Source: Vibrio tubiashii (lineage in GTDB: Bacteria > Pseudomonadota > Gammaproteobacteria > Enterobacterales > Vibrionaceae). Taken from it: 64,000 nt of DNA. The stretch is taken from the NCBI RefSeq assembly GCF_028551255.1, contig NZ_CP117030.1:372001-436000 (forward strand), given 5' to 3'. Below the pieces are notes generated by a model. It ran no database searches. It had not been told where the DNA came from and saw nothing but the letters and a program-made list of their open reading frames with translations. Positions 1-10,300 of the stretch are shown in pieces; the first letter of the stretch is position 1; each line of letters begins with the position of its first letter. The position numbers were made by a program, and so were the translations under genes.

Positions 1-323
1 TAAGCGCCTACGACTGGTGGGATAAAGGACAACGCGGTGATACCAGGATGATAGGACATTTGCGCAGGAACCATGTAGGCCAACATACCAGTAAAGTGCA
101 TAGCCCATACACCGAGGCCAAAAACTATACTGCCAAATAAACGCCACAAACTTATTGTTTTCGCCTCATTAGAACCCCACATTCGCTCAATGACGATCAA
201 ACATGAATAGGCAGCAAGGCTAGATATGAGTACAGAGAGCAAGACCAAAGAGTAGTGAAACTCTCCTTGGAGTAAATTGTAATCCTCTAAGTCAACAGAT
301 TTAAATCGCCAAAACTCTACCAT
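1..323 (-). CDS. MHYT-domain signalling membrane protein (N-terminal part, runs off window)
   Basis: Reading leftward from an ATG at 323 gives an open frame that leaves the window, so only about 107 residues are visible. It has at least two hydrophobic segments (around residues 25-45 and 60-80) and the motif AMHFTGM, the signature of the MHYT integral membrane sensor domain. MHYT proteins usually carry GGDEF, EAL or histidine kinase output domains; that part lies outside the window. A ribosome site (AAAGGACAGG) precedes the ATG. It starts 51 bp after the response regulator at 375-1553 on the same strand, so the two probably form one transcript. The MHYT call is secure; the output domain is unknown. 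Confidence 0.8.
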   Translation of the reverse strand, partial: MVEFWRFKSVDLEDYNLLQGEFHYSLVLLSVLISSLAAYSCLIVIERMWGSNEAKTISLWRLFGSIVFGLGVWAMHFTGMLAYMVPAQMSYHPGITALSFIPPVVGA

Positions 324-374
324 AGCCCAACCTGTCCTTTGTTTACGTTGTTAGTTATTCCATTAAGGCGCTGA

Positions 375-1553
375 TTAAAAACTCTGCGCTTTTTCTTCAC
401 TCTTCGCTTGTTCGTGTTCTTCTGGCTCTATCATGGTTACCCAAACTTCCCCAGCGACAGCTTTGTTCTCTAGGCAGTGGTGCACAATGTTCATCAAGGT
501 TTGAGTTACTCTCTGACCTTTTCGTGCAATAAGCTGGTCACGGTTGGTTCGAATCTCCTGCTCAATAATCATATTGGGGTTTAAGAAACTAACATCGACG
601 AAAATTTTTGGTGGTTCAAAGTCGAGCGTCGATTTAAAAGCGCTCAGTATGCTTGGGTCATAGAGGTGATCTTGGTTGTCGAGCTGCTCAACGGCATCAG
701 GGATGGTGTAGCCGGCACTTTCTAGTTTTATATAGTCACAGACAACCTTAAGCATTCTTGAACCGTAGGGTAAGTCGGTTCCCTGAACGTCATCAATAGG
801 ATTACCTTCTCCATTAAAGCCTTTCTCTTGGTAGAGAATAGTCTTAGCGATACCACCCATCCTTGGGATTTGTTTAAGCAAATCAGAGGAAAGGCACGGG
901 TGTTGCTCGAAGAGTTGACGATCTTCTTCAGTGACGACTTGTCCACTACTAATATTTTCTAAGGTGCTTTGGGGAAAAATAATAAAGCCGAGTTGAGACA
1001 ACTGAACCATAGGCTCAAAACTCCAATGAGGTTTTATGTTAAGCGCTTTACCTAACTGCTGCATATGGAATTGAACTTTATTACTGCGGTCATTGATTTC
1101 AGGGTTGACAAGAGAAACAACATCGCTCAGGACATTAATGACGCCTTTTAACGTCTTGTTAAGCAGCACTTTCTCTGCAACGATAAGCTCGTATTGCCGA
1201 ATGGCAGCGTTAATAAATCCTAGTAGTTGCTCTGGCGTACAGGGTTTATTGATAAAACGAAATACGTCGCCTAAGTTGACGGCATCGACCGCTGTTTGTT
1301 GGTCAGCATTCCCTGTAAACATCATACGTACAGTGTCAGGTGATTTTTCTTTTACGGCTTGCAGCAATTGAAGTCCGTTCATGACAGGCATTTGCATATC
1401 AGACACAATCACAGCGTACTGCTTCTTGGAGATGAGTTCGAGTGCTTGCTCGCCACTGTTTGCAAGATCGATATCGACATGACTTCTCAAAGTTCGACGA
1501 AATGAATTAAGGATGTTCACCTCATCATCAACTAAGAGTACAGGCTTTTTCAT
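375..1553 (-). CDS. Response regulator with degenerate HD-GYP-like output domain
   Basis: The protein has 392 residues. Residues 1-120 form a CheY-like receiver: the acidic pair DD near residue 9, the phospho-acceptor D in VSDMQMP near residue 52, T/S in FTGN and K in INKP. Residues 140-330 align with the RpfG-type HD-GYP layout, but the catalytic signatures are lost. The LHDIGK position reads LSQLGF, the HHE position reads YQE, and GYP reads GNP in GFNGEGNP. Cyclic-di-GMP phosphodiesterase activity is therefore unlikely; a binding or scaffold role is possible. The MHYT protein gene follows 51 bp downstream, and malS lies upstream behind its own terminator. Confidence 0.85.
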   Translation of the reverse strand: MKKPVLLVDDEVNILNSFRRTLRSHVDIDLANSGEQALELISKKQYAVIVSDMQMPVMNGLQLLQAVKEKSPDTVRMMFTGNADQQTAVDAVNLGDVFRFINKPCTPEQLLGFINAAIRQYELIVAEKVLLNKTLKGVINVLSDVVSLVNPEINDRSNKVQFHMQQLGKALNIKPHWSFEPMVQLSQLGFIIFPQSTLENISSGQVVTEEDRQLFEQHPCLSSDLLKQIPRMGGIAKTILYQEKGFNGEGNPIDDVQGTDLPYGSRMLKVVCDYIKLESAGYTIPDAVEQLDNQDHLYDPSILSAFKSTLDFEPPKIFVDVSFLNPNMIIEQEIRTNRDQLIARKGQRVTQTLMNIVHHCLENKAVAGEVWVTMIEPEEHEQAKSEEKAQSF

Positions 1554-1710
1554 TGTTAATACTCGTGTAGTTGCATTATAAATTTAGTGTAGTACAGACA
1601 GTAGCTTATGAAGACTAATTAAGTGTTTTGTTGCTTATAAATTAGAGAAGTGCGAAGTAGGAAGTTTTATCGAGTTGATAATTGATCCAGTCAGGGAGTG
1701 GCGGTTGATG

Positions 1711-1734
1711 AAAAAGGAGGAGATAACTCCTCCT
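1711..1734 (-). terminator. Intrinsic terminator after malS
   Basis: Read on the minus strand, an 8-bp stem AGGAGGAG / CTCCTCCT with a TTAT loop is followed by a T-run. It lies just after the malS stop codon and separates malS from the response regulator gene. Confidence 0.8.
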
Positions 1735-1756
1735 ATGTTCCAACAGTAAAAGAAAA

Positions 1757-3811
1757 CTATTTCCCCACAAAAGCGACAACAACCTTATCGTCACCTAGGG
1801 TTCTAGAGAACACATAAGCATTGTCATTGTCTATAGGCTGATGTTTACCTGCGCCAATTGCTGGGTGGTTGTGGCGGAACTGACCGACGGTTTGCCAGTG
1901 AGAAAGTAAAGCTTTTCTTTGTTCATCTAACTTCCAAACCATATCGGAGCGAGTCCCTTGGTGGAAATCATCCGCGTATGGGCCAAGCTCACGGCCGACT
2001 TCATCACCATAGTAAACCTGAACGGCGCCAGGGCTTAGGAGTAGGGCATTGGCAGCATTACGTTGCATGTCAAAAGACTTAAAGCGATTGAAGAACAGCT
2101 CTGTATCGTGAGAGGACATATAGCTGACAGGCGTATAGTCTGGGGTAGATTGCATCGAGTCTGCATAGTTTTGATAAACTTCCTGCATTTGGCTAAAGCA
2201 GGCTGCGCCTTTATCGAGTTTTTTCTGCATATCGAAATTGATCAGCGCATCGAAACCTTGGTCCGCATACGGTGAGCGGTAAGCCGAGTGCCCCCATACT
2301 TCCCCCATCATCCAGAACGGTTGACCAGACTTGCCATTTTCACTGCGCCACTGCTCTAGGTTCTCGCTTGCGGCTTGTTTTAGCTTAAGCCAAACATCCC
2401 CTTCAACGTGTTTTACTGTATCGACTCTGAAGCCATCAATACCAAAACGTTTTACCCAGTCCGACTGCCACTCAACCAAGTAATCAGCCACTGTGTAGTC
2501 AGGTTTAGCGACAACGCGAGTATCTGGGTTGTCGAGTAGCCACTTAGGAGGTGTAACAGGTTTCGTAGACTCTGTAATAAAGTCAGGTAAGCCTGCTAAG
2601 TTCATTGTGGTATCGCTGCTGCCAGGTTGCGTATAGCCCGGTAAACCTGCGCGAACCCAATCAGGGCCCCACCAGTTTTGCCACTGTTTGCTTTGATAGT
2701 CGATGGCGTTATTGAAACTGTGCCAGTTTTGACCTTGTTCAGGAGTCCATTTTGCCCACTGTTTAGGCATCTTCGAACGATCGACCACCTCTAGGTTATC
2801 AAACTGCATATCCGCCAGTGTGCCGTAACCGGCATGATTAACGACGGCATCAAGAAGGATCTTAATTCCGCGTTTGTGTGCTTCCTCAACCAGGATTTTC
2901 AGGTCTTGCTCGTTACCAAAATTTTGGTCGATTTTAGTGAAGTCACGTGTCCAGTAGCCGTGGTAAGAATAGAACGGGAAGCTACCACTTTCCCCGCCGC
3001 CAACAAAGCCGTGTACCTGTTCGACAATCGGAGAGAGCCAAATCGCGTCTGTACCCAGGCTCTTTATATAGTCGAGCTTTTCAATTACACCTTTTAGGTC
3101 GCCACCGTGGAAGGTACCGACCTCTTGTTTACCGTCTTTCTGGCGACTGTAACTCTGGTCATTACTGGTATCTCCATTACTGAATCGGTCGACCATCACA
3201 AAGTAAATATTGGCGTTCTTATAGGTAAATTCAGGCTTATCAGTAGGACTCGTTGGCTCAAGCAGAACTAAACCGCCACTGTCCTTTGACGGTGTAATGG
3301 TAACCGAGCCATTTTTAACCGTTACAACTTGCCCGCTTAAGGCATCTTTAAGCTCTTCACCATCTGTGAATGTATCGCCTAGATTCAAGGTAACGGCTTC
3401 ACCAGAATATTTCTCGCACTGAACATCTGGGATAGGGCGGCTGAATGTCTGCTTACTCTTCTTTGCTTCTCTCGCAATAGTCAGCGTGTTGTTCTCTTTA
3501 TCGAAAGCGAACGAATAGTCGCCGCCGAAACGGACTTTTAGCGGTAGGACTGTGTCTTGGCCGCAGTTAAGGGATAAAGGTCTACGAAATCTAACTTTCT
3601 GACCATTTACCGCAGGGCAGTGACCATCAATCCCAGATACGGTGAGCTGATATGTTTCTTTGCTCAACGACATGATCGCGGGTTCAGAGGCTGATAACGG
3701 AATATCGCGACTGGTGGTTGTGGTCGATAGAGTTAAAGTTGGACTCGCTACAGCAGGCACGCTGAATAAAACGGCAAGCATGACTGGATTGGGTTTAAAC
3801 AGACTGTTCAC
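1757..3811 (-). CDS. malS: Periplasmic alpha-amylase (GH13)
   Basis: A 684-residue protein with a signal peptide (cleavage near VASP, residue 23) that hydrolyses alpha-1,4 linkages in maltodextrins in the periplasm. The GH13 barrel spans roughly residues 195-684. It shows region I DAVVNH, region II GFRVDTVKH (nucleophile D), region III MGEVW (acid/base E) and region IV SSHD. The N-terminal ~190 residues are a non-catalytic beta-rich section, as in E. coli MalS (676 residues), which matches in length. A MalT-box-like element lies about 120 bp upstream, which fits control by maltose. The gene is monocistronic, with its own terminator. Confidence 0.9.
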   Translation of the reverse strand: MNSLFKPNPVMLAVLFSVPAVASPTLTLSTTTTSRDIPLSASEPAIMSLSKETYQLTVSGIDGHCPAVNGQKVRFRRPLSLNCGQDTVLPLKVRFGGDYSFAFDKENNTLTIAREAKKSKQTFSRPIPDVQCEKYSGEAVTLNLGDTFTDGEELKDALSGQVVTVKNGSVTITPSKDSGGLVLLEPTSPTDKPEFTYKNANIYFVMVDRFSNGDTSNDQSYSRQKDGKQEVGTFHGGDLKGVIEKLDYIKSLGTDAIWLSPIVEQVHGFVGGGESGSFPFYSYHGYWTRDFTKIDQNFGNEQDLKILVEEAHKRGIKILLDAVVNHAGYGTLADMQFDNLEVVDRSKMPKQWAKWTPEQGQNWHSFNNAIDYQSKQWQNWWGPDWVRAGLPGYTQPGSSDTTMNLAGLPDFITESTKPVTPPKWLLDNPDTRVVAKPDYTVADYLVEWQSDWVKRFGIDGFRVDTVKHVEGDVWLKLKQAASENLEQWRSENGKSGQPFWMMGEVWGHSAYRSPYADQGFDALINFDMQKKLDKGAACFSQMQEVYQNYADSMQSTPDYTPVSYMSSHDTELFFNRFKSFDMQRNAANALLLSPGAVQVYYGDEVGRELGPYADDFHQGTRSDMVWKLDEQRKALLSHWQTVGQFRHNHPAIGAGKHQPIDNDNAYVFSRTLGDDKVVVAFVGK

Positions 3812-4313
3812 GTTACATCCTTGAGGTCATTATTTTTATACCCCACTACCTTAACTGAGCTTCTAAGGTGCAACATCATTCCAATCATCTACGCCTTAAA
3901 GAAAGATGTTCATCACATTCTCTCTGTTTAGGGGAGGAGTACGCATTATTGATTACCTAGATAGAAGTTGATCTTGGTTCAAAGTTGGAAATTAACCCTC
4001 TATTCGCAGTGAAAACTATTGTTGTTGAAATGGTGGGTGAAATTTGAGCAATTTCGTCTTGGTGGCTCATTTTGTTCTCACAAATGATACAAATGACAAA
4101 ATATTTCAGACGAAATTATATTTTAATCACCTTTATCCTGCAAAACCTCTTAAGTAACCTATACTTATAGCTTGGCTATTGATATTTCTGTTGAATATAA
4201 AACGCTGGAAATGCGAGCTATATTTGATATTTTGTGCGTATATTCTGACAAAAATTATAACAAATCGTTTCTAGCCTCTTGTTCGGCCGACGGGAGTGTG
4301 ATTAGGAGACCTT
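3812..4313. other. Divergent intergenic region between malS and the giant adhesin
   Basis: About 500 bp of AT-rich sequence between two divergent genes. It holds a MalT-box-like decamer (3931-3940) and a 10-bp perfect inverted repeat AATTTCGTCT / AGACGAAATT at 4050-4059 and 4108-4117. The ribosome site AGGAG of the adhesin is at 4304-4308. I see no further gene in it. Confidence 0.6.
3931..3940 (+). promoter_or_regulatory. MalT-box-like site
   Basis: GGGGAGGAGT matches nine of ten positions of the MalT consensus GGGGAKGAGG. It lies about 120 bp upstream of the malS start, a sensible place for the maltose activator. Only one good copy is visible, whereas MalT promoters usually carry several. 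Confidence 0.5.
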
Positions 4314-7300
4314 ATGGACGTAGAAGTATTACGCCAAGCCGCGATAGTAAAAGAAGTTTCTGGTGATGTTGTTGCTGTCAAACCAGATGGAAGTGCTAAA
4401 AAAGTCGTTGTAGGCGATACCATTCCTAGTGGTGAAATCGTTATTACAGCCAACCATTCGACAATTTTGATGGAGTCTTCGCAGGCTGCCATTAACCTTG
4501 ATGCGAATACCCTTGCGACAGAAGATGATCTCGGTGGTTGGGGAGTTGCCCCTGTCGCTGGTGAAGTGAACTTTGACTTGGCGCAACTGGGCGAAGGTGC
4601 GATAAGCGAAGACGAATTAGCAGCCATTCAAGACGCTATCTTGGCAGGTGCTGACCCAACAGAGTTACTAGAAGCAACGGCGGCAGGCGCAGGTGCTGCT
4701 GGTTCGGCAAATGGTGGTTTTGTAACTATCGAGTACAACGGCACTGAAGTTCTGGCGAGTACTTTCTTTGAAACGTCCGGTTTTTCTACAGACTCTACCG
4801 AGCAGGTCGATGATGAAATTAGACCTATTATCTTCGCCGATGGTGGGCAAAGCATTAGTGAATCTTTAACTGAAGGCTCTCTCTCTGGCGGTACTTACCC
4901 GCAGTCAGTGACAAGCTCAGTGACCATATTTGCCGCTGATCTGTCTCTCGATCCTACCTCTTTTGTGCCAGAACCACTTTCTTTGGCCTCACTGTTAAGT
5001 GAACTTAACTCCGATATAACGTCTAATGGTGAATCAGTTACGTTTACCTATGACGCTACGACTAACACAATTACGGGTGTAGACGGTGATGGTAATCCTG
5101 TTCTCACTATAGATATTGAGGCAAGCAGCGTTGGTAGAGATGTCGGTTTAGAGCTAACCACAACCATCTTACAGCCAATTGATCACACACCTTCTGTTGG
5201 CGGCGGCCAAGTCGCCTTCACTGGTGATCAAATTACCGTTTCCTTTGAAATAACGGGTACGGATACGGGTGGAAACTCAATCCAAGCTCCGATTGATGCT
5301 CAGGTAAGCATTGGGGATGGGGCGGACCCGAGTGTTGCCAATATTACCGAAGCCAATGTCTTTGAAGCGGGCTTAGATGACGGTTCAAAAGAGGGTGACA
5401 TAAGTACTACAGCAAGCGGAACAATCACTTTTGCTGCGGGAAGCGACGATGTCACTCAAGTACAGATCGATGTCGATGCCTTCAATGCCTCTCAGCAATC
5501 ATCACCAATTATTTCGCAAGGTCAAACTGTTGTATTAGAAGCGGTTGCAGGCCAGCCTGGCGTCTATGTTGGTTTTATTACGCTAGATGGAAATCGAGTC
5601 GATGTGCTTCGCGTGACGCTTAATGATGTCGTTAAATCTGGGACGGATACGTCACCGACTTTTAATGCAGGTTATTCGATTGAACTGCTTGAAGAAATAG
5701 ACCATCCATTACAAGGGCAGGATTCTCTTTCTATTTCTCTTCCAGTATTTGCTACGGATGCGGACAACGATCAGTCTGCGCGTTCGAACCTAGTGGTGAA
5801 TGTGGGCGACGATATCCAAGTTGTCACCGACGGAAGCTTGAGCGTGGTTGAGCCAGTGATCGGAGATCCCGCGCAAAGCAACGAAATAGATGTGATTACT
5901 AAGGCAGGCGCTGATAATGGTGAAGTGACGTCGTTCCGCTTTGATAATACCAATTACACGCTTGAGGAAGGGAAGACCGAATATACGGTGACAGACGGTA
6001 AGGTGGTTATCACACCGGATGGCAAACTGTCGTTCATTCCTAACAGTGATGTTGACCACTCAACGAGTGAAGAGGTTAAGCACACCATAGTCGTAACCGT
6101 GACGGATAAAGATGGCGATACGCTGACGAGTAACGTTGAGTTAACGATTACTGATGGTGCAGACCCAGTGATTACCAATATCACTCAAGCCAATGTGTAT
6201 GAAGCGGGTTTAACTGATGGTTCACAGGTGGGTGATAAGACAACCACGACTACTGGTGATATTAGCTTTACCACAGGTAGTGACACTGTGGTGGCAATGA
6301 AAGTCGATGTGGCTGAGTTCAATCGCACTTCGACGCTAGAGTCTGCGGGTCAAAAGGTCGTGCTAGAAGAAATCACCGGCCCGAATGGTGAGTTCACTGG
6401 TCAGTACGCCGGTTACATTACGCAGAATGGGGTTAAGGTTGAGGTGCTGAAAGTGACCCTCGACCAGAGCAACTTAGGCAAGTACACCGTGACCTTGTCG
6501 CAAGAAGTCGACCATGGGGCACAGGGCATGGATTCACTGGCGGTGAATGTACCAGTGTATGCGGTTGATAAAGACAATGACAATTCAGCGAATGTGAATC
6601 TGAAGGTCAATATTGGCGATGATATCCAAGTCGTCACCGATGGTAGCCTGAGTGTTACTGAGCCAACGATTGGTCAATCGGCGCAAAGCAATGAGATTGA
6701 TGTGATTACCGAAGCGGGTGCTGACCAAGGCAAGGTGTCGACGGTGACGTTTGATGGTCAAAGCATCAACTTCAATGAAAATCAAAGCGAATACCCAGTT
6801 ACCGACGGTAAGTTAGTGGTGTCTGCGGACGGCAAGGTTTCCTTTATTCCTAACAGCAACGTCGATCATTCAACGAGTGATGAGGTTAAACACACCATTG
6901 TTGTAACCGTGAAGGACAACGACGGTGACGAGCTAACCAGTACCGTCGACTTGACGATTAAAGATGGCGCTGATCCAGTCATTACCAATATCACTCAAGC
7001 TAATGTGTATGAAGCGGGCTTAACTGATGGCTCCAAAGTCGGCGATACGGTGACGACAGCGACTGGAGACATTAGCTTTACCACTGGCAGTGACACTGTG
7101 GTGGCAATGAAAGTCGATGTGGCTGAGTTCAACCGCACTTCGACGCTAGAGTCAGCAGGTCAAAAGGTAGTACTAGAAGAAATCACCGGCCCGAATGGTG
7201 AGTTCACCGGTGAGTATACCGGTTACATTACGCAGAATGGGGTTAAGGTTGAGGTGATGAAAGTGACCCTCGACCAGAGCAACTTAGGCAAGTACACAGT

Positions 7301-10300
7301 GACCTTGTCACAAGAAGTCGACCATGGTGCACAAGGCATGGATTCACTGGCGGTGAATGTACCTGTGTATGCGGTGGATAAAGACAATGACAATTCAGCG
7401 AATGTGAATCTGAAGGTCAATATTGGTGATGACATCCAAGTTGTCGCCGATGGCACAATCAGCGTGGTTGAGCCAACGATTGGTCAATCGGCGCAGAGCA
7501 ACGAGATTGATGTCATTACTGAAGCGGGTGCTGACCAAGGTAAAGTGTCGACGGTGACGTTTGATGGTCAAAGCATCAACTTCAACGAAAATCAAAGCGA
7601 ATACCTAGTTACCGACGGTAAATTGGTGGTGTCTGCGGACGGCAAGATTTCCTTTATTCCAAACAGTAACGTCGACCATTCAACGAGTGAAGAGGTTAAA
7701 CACACCATTGTTGTCACGGTGACAGACAGAGACGGCGATACGCTCACAAGCAACGTCGAGTTAACGATTAAAGATGGCGCTGATCCAGTCATTAATACCA
7801 TTGACCAAGCTAATGTGTATGAAGCGGGCTTAACTGATGGTTCGCAGGTGGGCGATAAGACAACCACGGCCACAGGTGATATTACCTTTACCACTGGCAG
7901 TGACACTGTGGTGGCAATGAAAGTCGATGTGGCTGAGTTCAACCGCACTTCCACGCTAGAGTCTGCGGGTCAGAAAGTCGTACTAGAAGAAATCACTGGC
8001 CCGAATGGTGAGTTCACCGGTCAGTACGCTGGTTACATCACGCAGAATGGGGTTAAGGTTGAGGTGCTGAAAGTGACCCTCGACCAGAGCAACTTAGGCA
8101 AGTACACAGTGACCTTGTCACAAGAAGTCGACCATGGTGCGCAGGGCATGGATTCACTGGCGGTGAATGTACCTGTGTATGCGGTGGATAAAGACAATGA
8201 CAATTCAGCGAATGTGAATCTGAAGGTCAATATTGGTGATGACATCCAAGTTGTCGCCGATGGCACAATCAGCGTGGTTGAGCCAACGATTGGTCAATCG
8301 GCGCAGAGCAACGAGATTGATGTCATTACTGAAGCGGGTGCTGACCAAGGTAAAGTGTCGACGGTGACGTTTGATGGTCAAAGCATCAACTTCAACGAAA
8401 ATCAAAGCGAATACCTAGTTACCGACGGTAAATTGGTGGTGTCTGCGGACGGCAAGATTTCCTTTATTCCAAACAGTAACGTCGACCATTCAACGAGTGA
8501 AGAGGTTAAACACACCATTGTTGTCACGGTGACAGACAGAGACGGCGATACGCTCACAAGCAACGTCGAGTTAACGATTAAAGATGGCGCTGATCCAGTC
8601 ATTAATACCATTGACCAAGCTAATGTGTATGAAGCGGGCTTAACTGATGGTTCGCAGGTGGGCGATAAGACAACCACGGCCACAGGTGATATTACCTTTA
8701 CCACTGGCAGTGACACTGTGGTGGCAATGAAAGTCGATGTGGCTGAGTTCAACCGCACTTCCACGCTAGAGTCTGCGGGTCAGAAAGTCGTACTAGAAGA
8801 AATCACTGGCCCGAATGGTGAGTTCACCGGTCAGTACGCTGGTTACATCACGCAGAATGGGGTTAAGGTTGAGGTGCTCAACGTGACCCTCGACCAGCGC
8901 AACTTAGGCAAGTACACAGTGACCTTGTCGCAAGAAGTTGACCATGGTGCGCAGGGCATGGATTCACTGGCGGTGAATGTGCCTGTTTACGCGGTGGATA
9001 AAGACAACGACAATTCAACGAATGTGAATCTGAAGGTCAATATTGGCGATGATACCGCGACTATTGATGGCTTCAAGATCGGCAGTACCTTCTCGGTTAA
9101 TGAAGATGATACTAGCTCTGGGTCTTCGCCGGGCAGTGCAACTGCAACAGGTAGCTTTATCACTACTGAAGGTGCAGACACCGTTGTTAAGTATGAACTG
9201 GTCAATATCAATACGACGGAGAATGGCCTTAAGTCAGGTGGTTTTGACGTTGATATTACTAAACAGACAGGGACTTCTGATCCCGCGATATATCAAGGTA
9301 AGGCGAATGGTGAGCTGGTCTTCACCTTAGAGCTGAACAGCGATGGTAGCTACACCTACACCCAAATTAAGGCCCTCGATCATGCACCGGGCTCTGATTC
9401 ACTAACGGTTCCGTTTGATGTTGTGGCGATTGACCGAGACGGAGACGTTTCTCCATCGGTTCCTCTTTCTATTGAAGTAAAAGATGACAAGCCAATATTA
9501 ACAGGCACGACGGGTGAGAAAGTCGTCGATGAAGACGATTTAACAGGAATTGGTTCGGATCAATCTCAGGATACTCAAATCTCTGGCAACTTCGTTGTAA
9601 ACGAAGGGGCTGATGGTGTCGTTGAGTATGAGCTTGTGGATGCAGACGATACGCTAAATGGACTTGAGTCTGGTGGTGAAAGCTTAGAGTGGGCAGCTGT
9701 TTCAAATAGCGGAACAGTGTTTACCTACACGGCACAAACCACCTCAGGTGTGCCTGTTTTCACTATCAAGTTTGACACAGCAGATAACAGTTATACCTTT
9801 AATCTTCTTAAGCCTTTGGATCATCCAGATGGTGATGGTCAGAATAGCCTCGATATCAATTTCAAAGTCAAAGCAACAGACTTTGATGGCGATGAAAGTG
9901 GTGTGATTACGCTGCCGATACAAGTGACCGATGACATTCCGCAGCTAACGGGGCAGTCAATCACTCGTATCGAAGGCCAGAACTTTGGTGGCTCCAAAGT
10001 TGATATGTTTGCCGATGAAACAGATAAGGGTGCGGACAATGCTGCCCTAACCAAGATTGAAGGTACAACCGATGCGAATGGCGCCGAAATTGTCTTTGGT
10101 GGCCCAAGAGGCACCTATTTAGATTCTGTCGATCTGCGCGATGGCCGCCAAAATGTGCGTGTTTATGAACAAACAGATGACGGCAATGGCGGTACTGATA
10201 CTCGTCAGTTAGGTATTTTAAGAATTAACTCAAACGGTGAAATTGAGTTCCGAGCAACCAACTATCTTGAGCACAATGGTGACGAGATTAATTTCAAGGT

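Noticed and set aside
6201..8631. Regular repeats considered as a CRISPR-like or satellite array
   Set aside because: The 810-bp period is in frame and coding; there are no short repeats with unique spacers.
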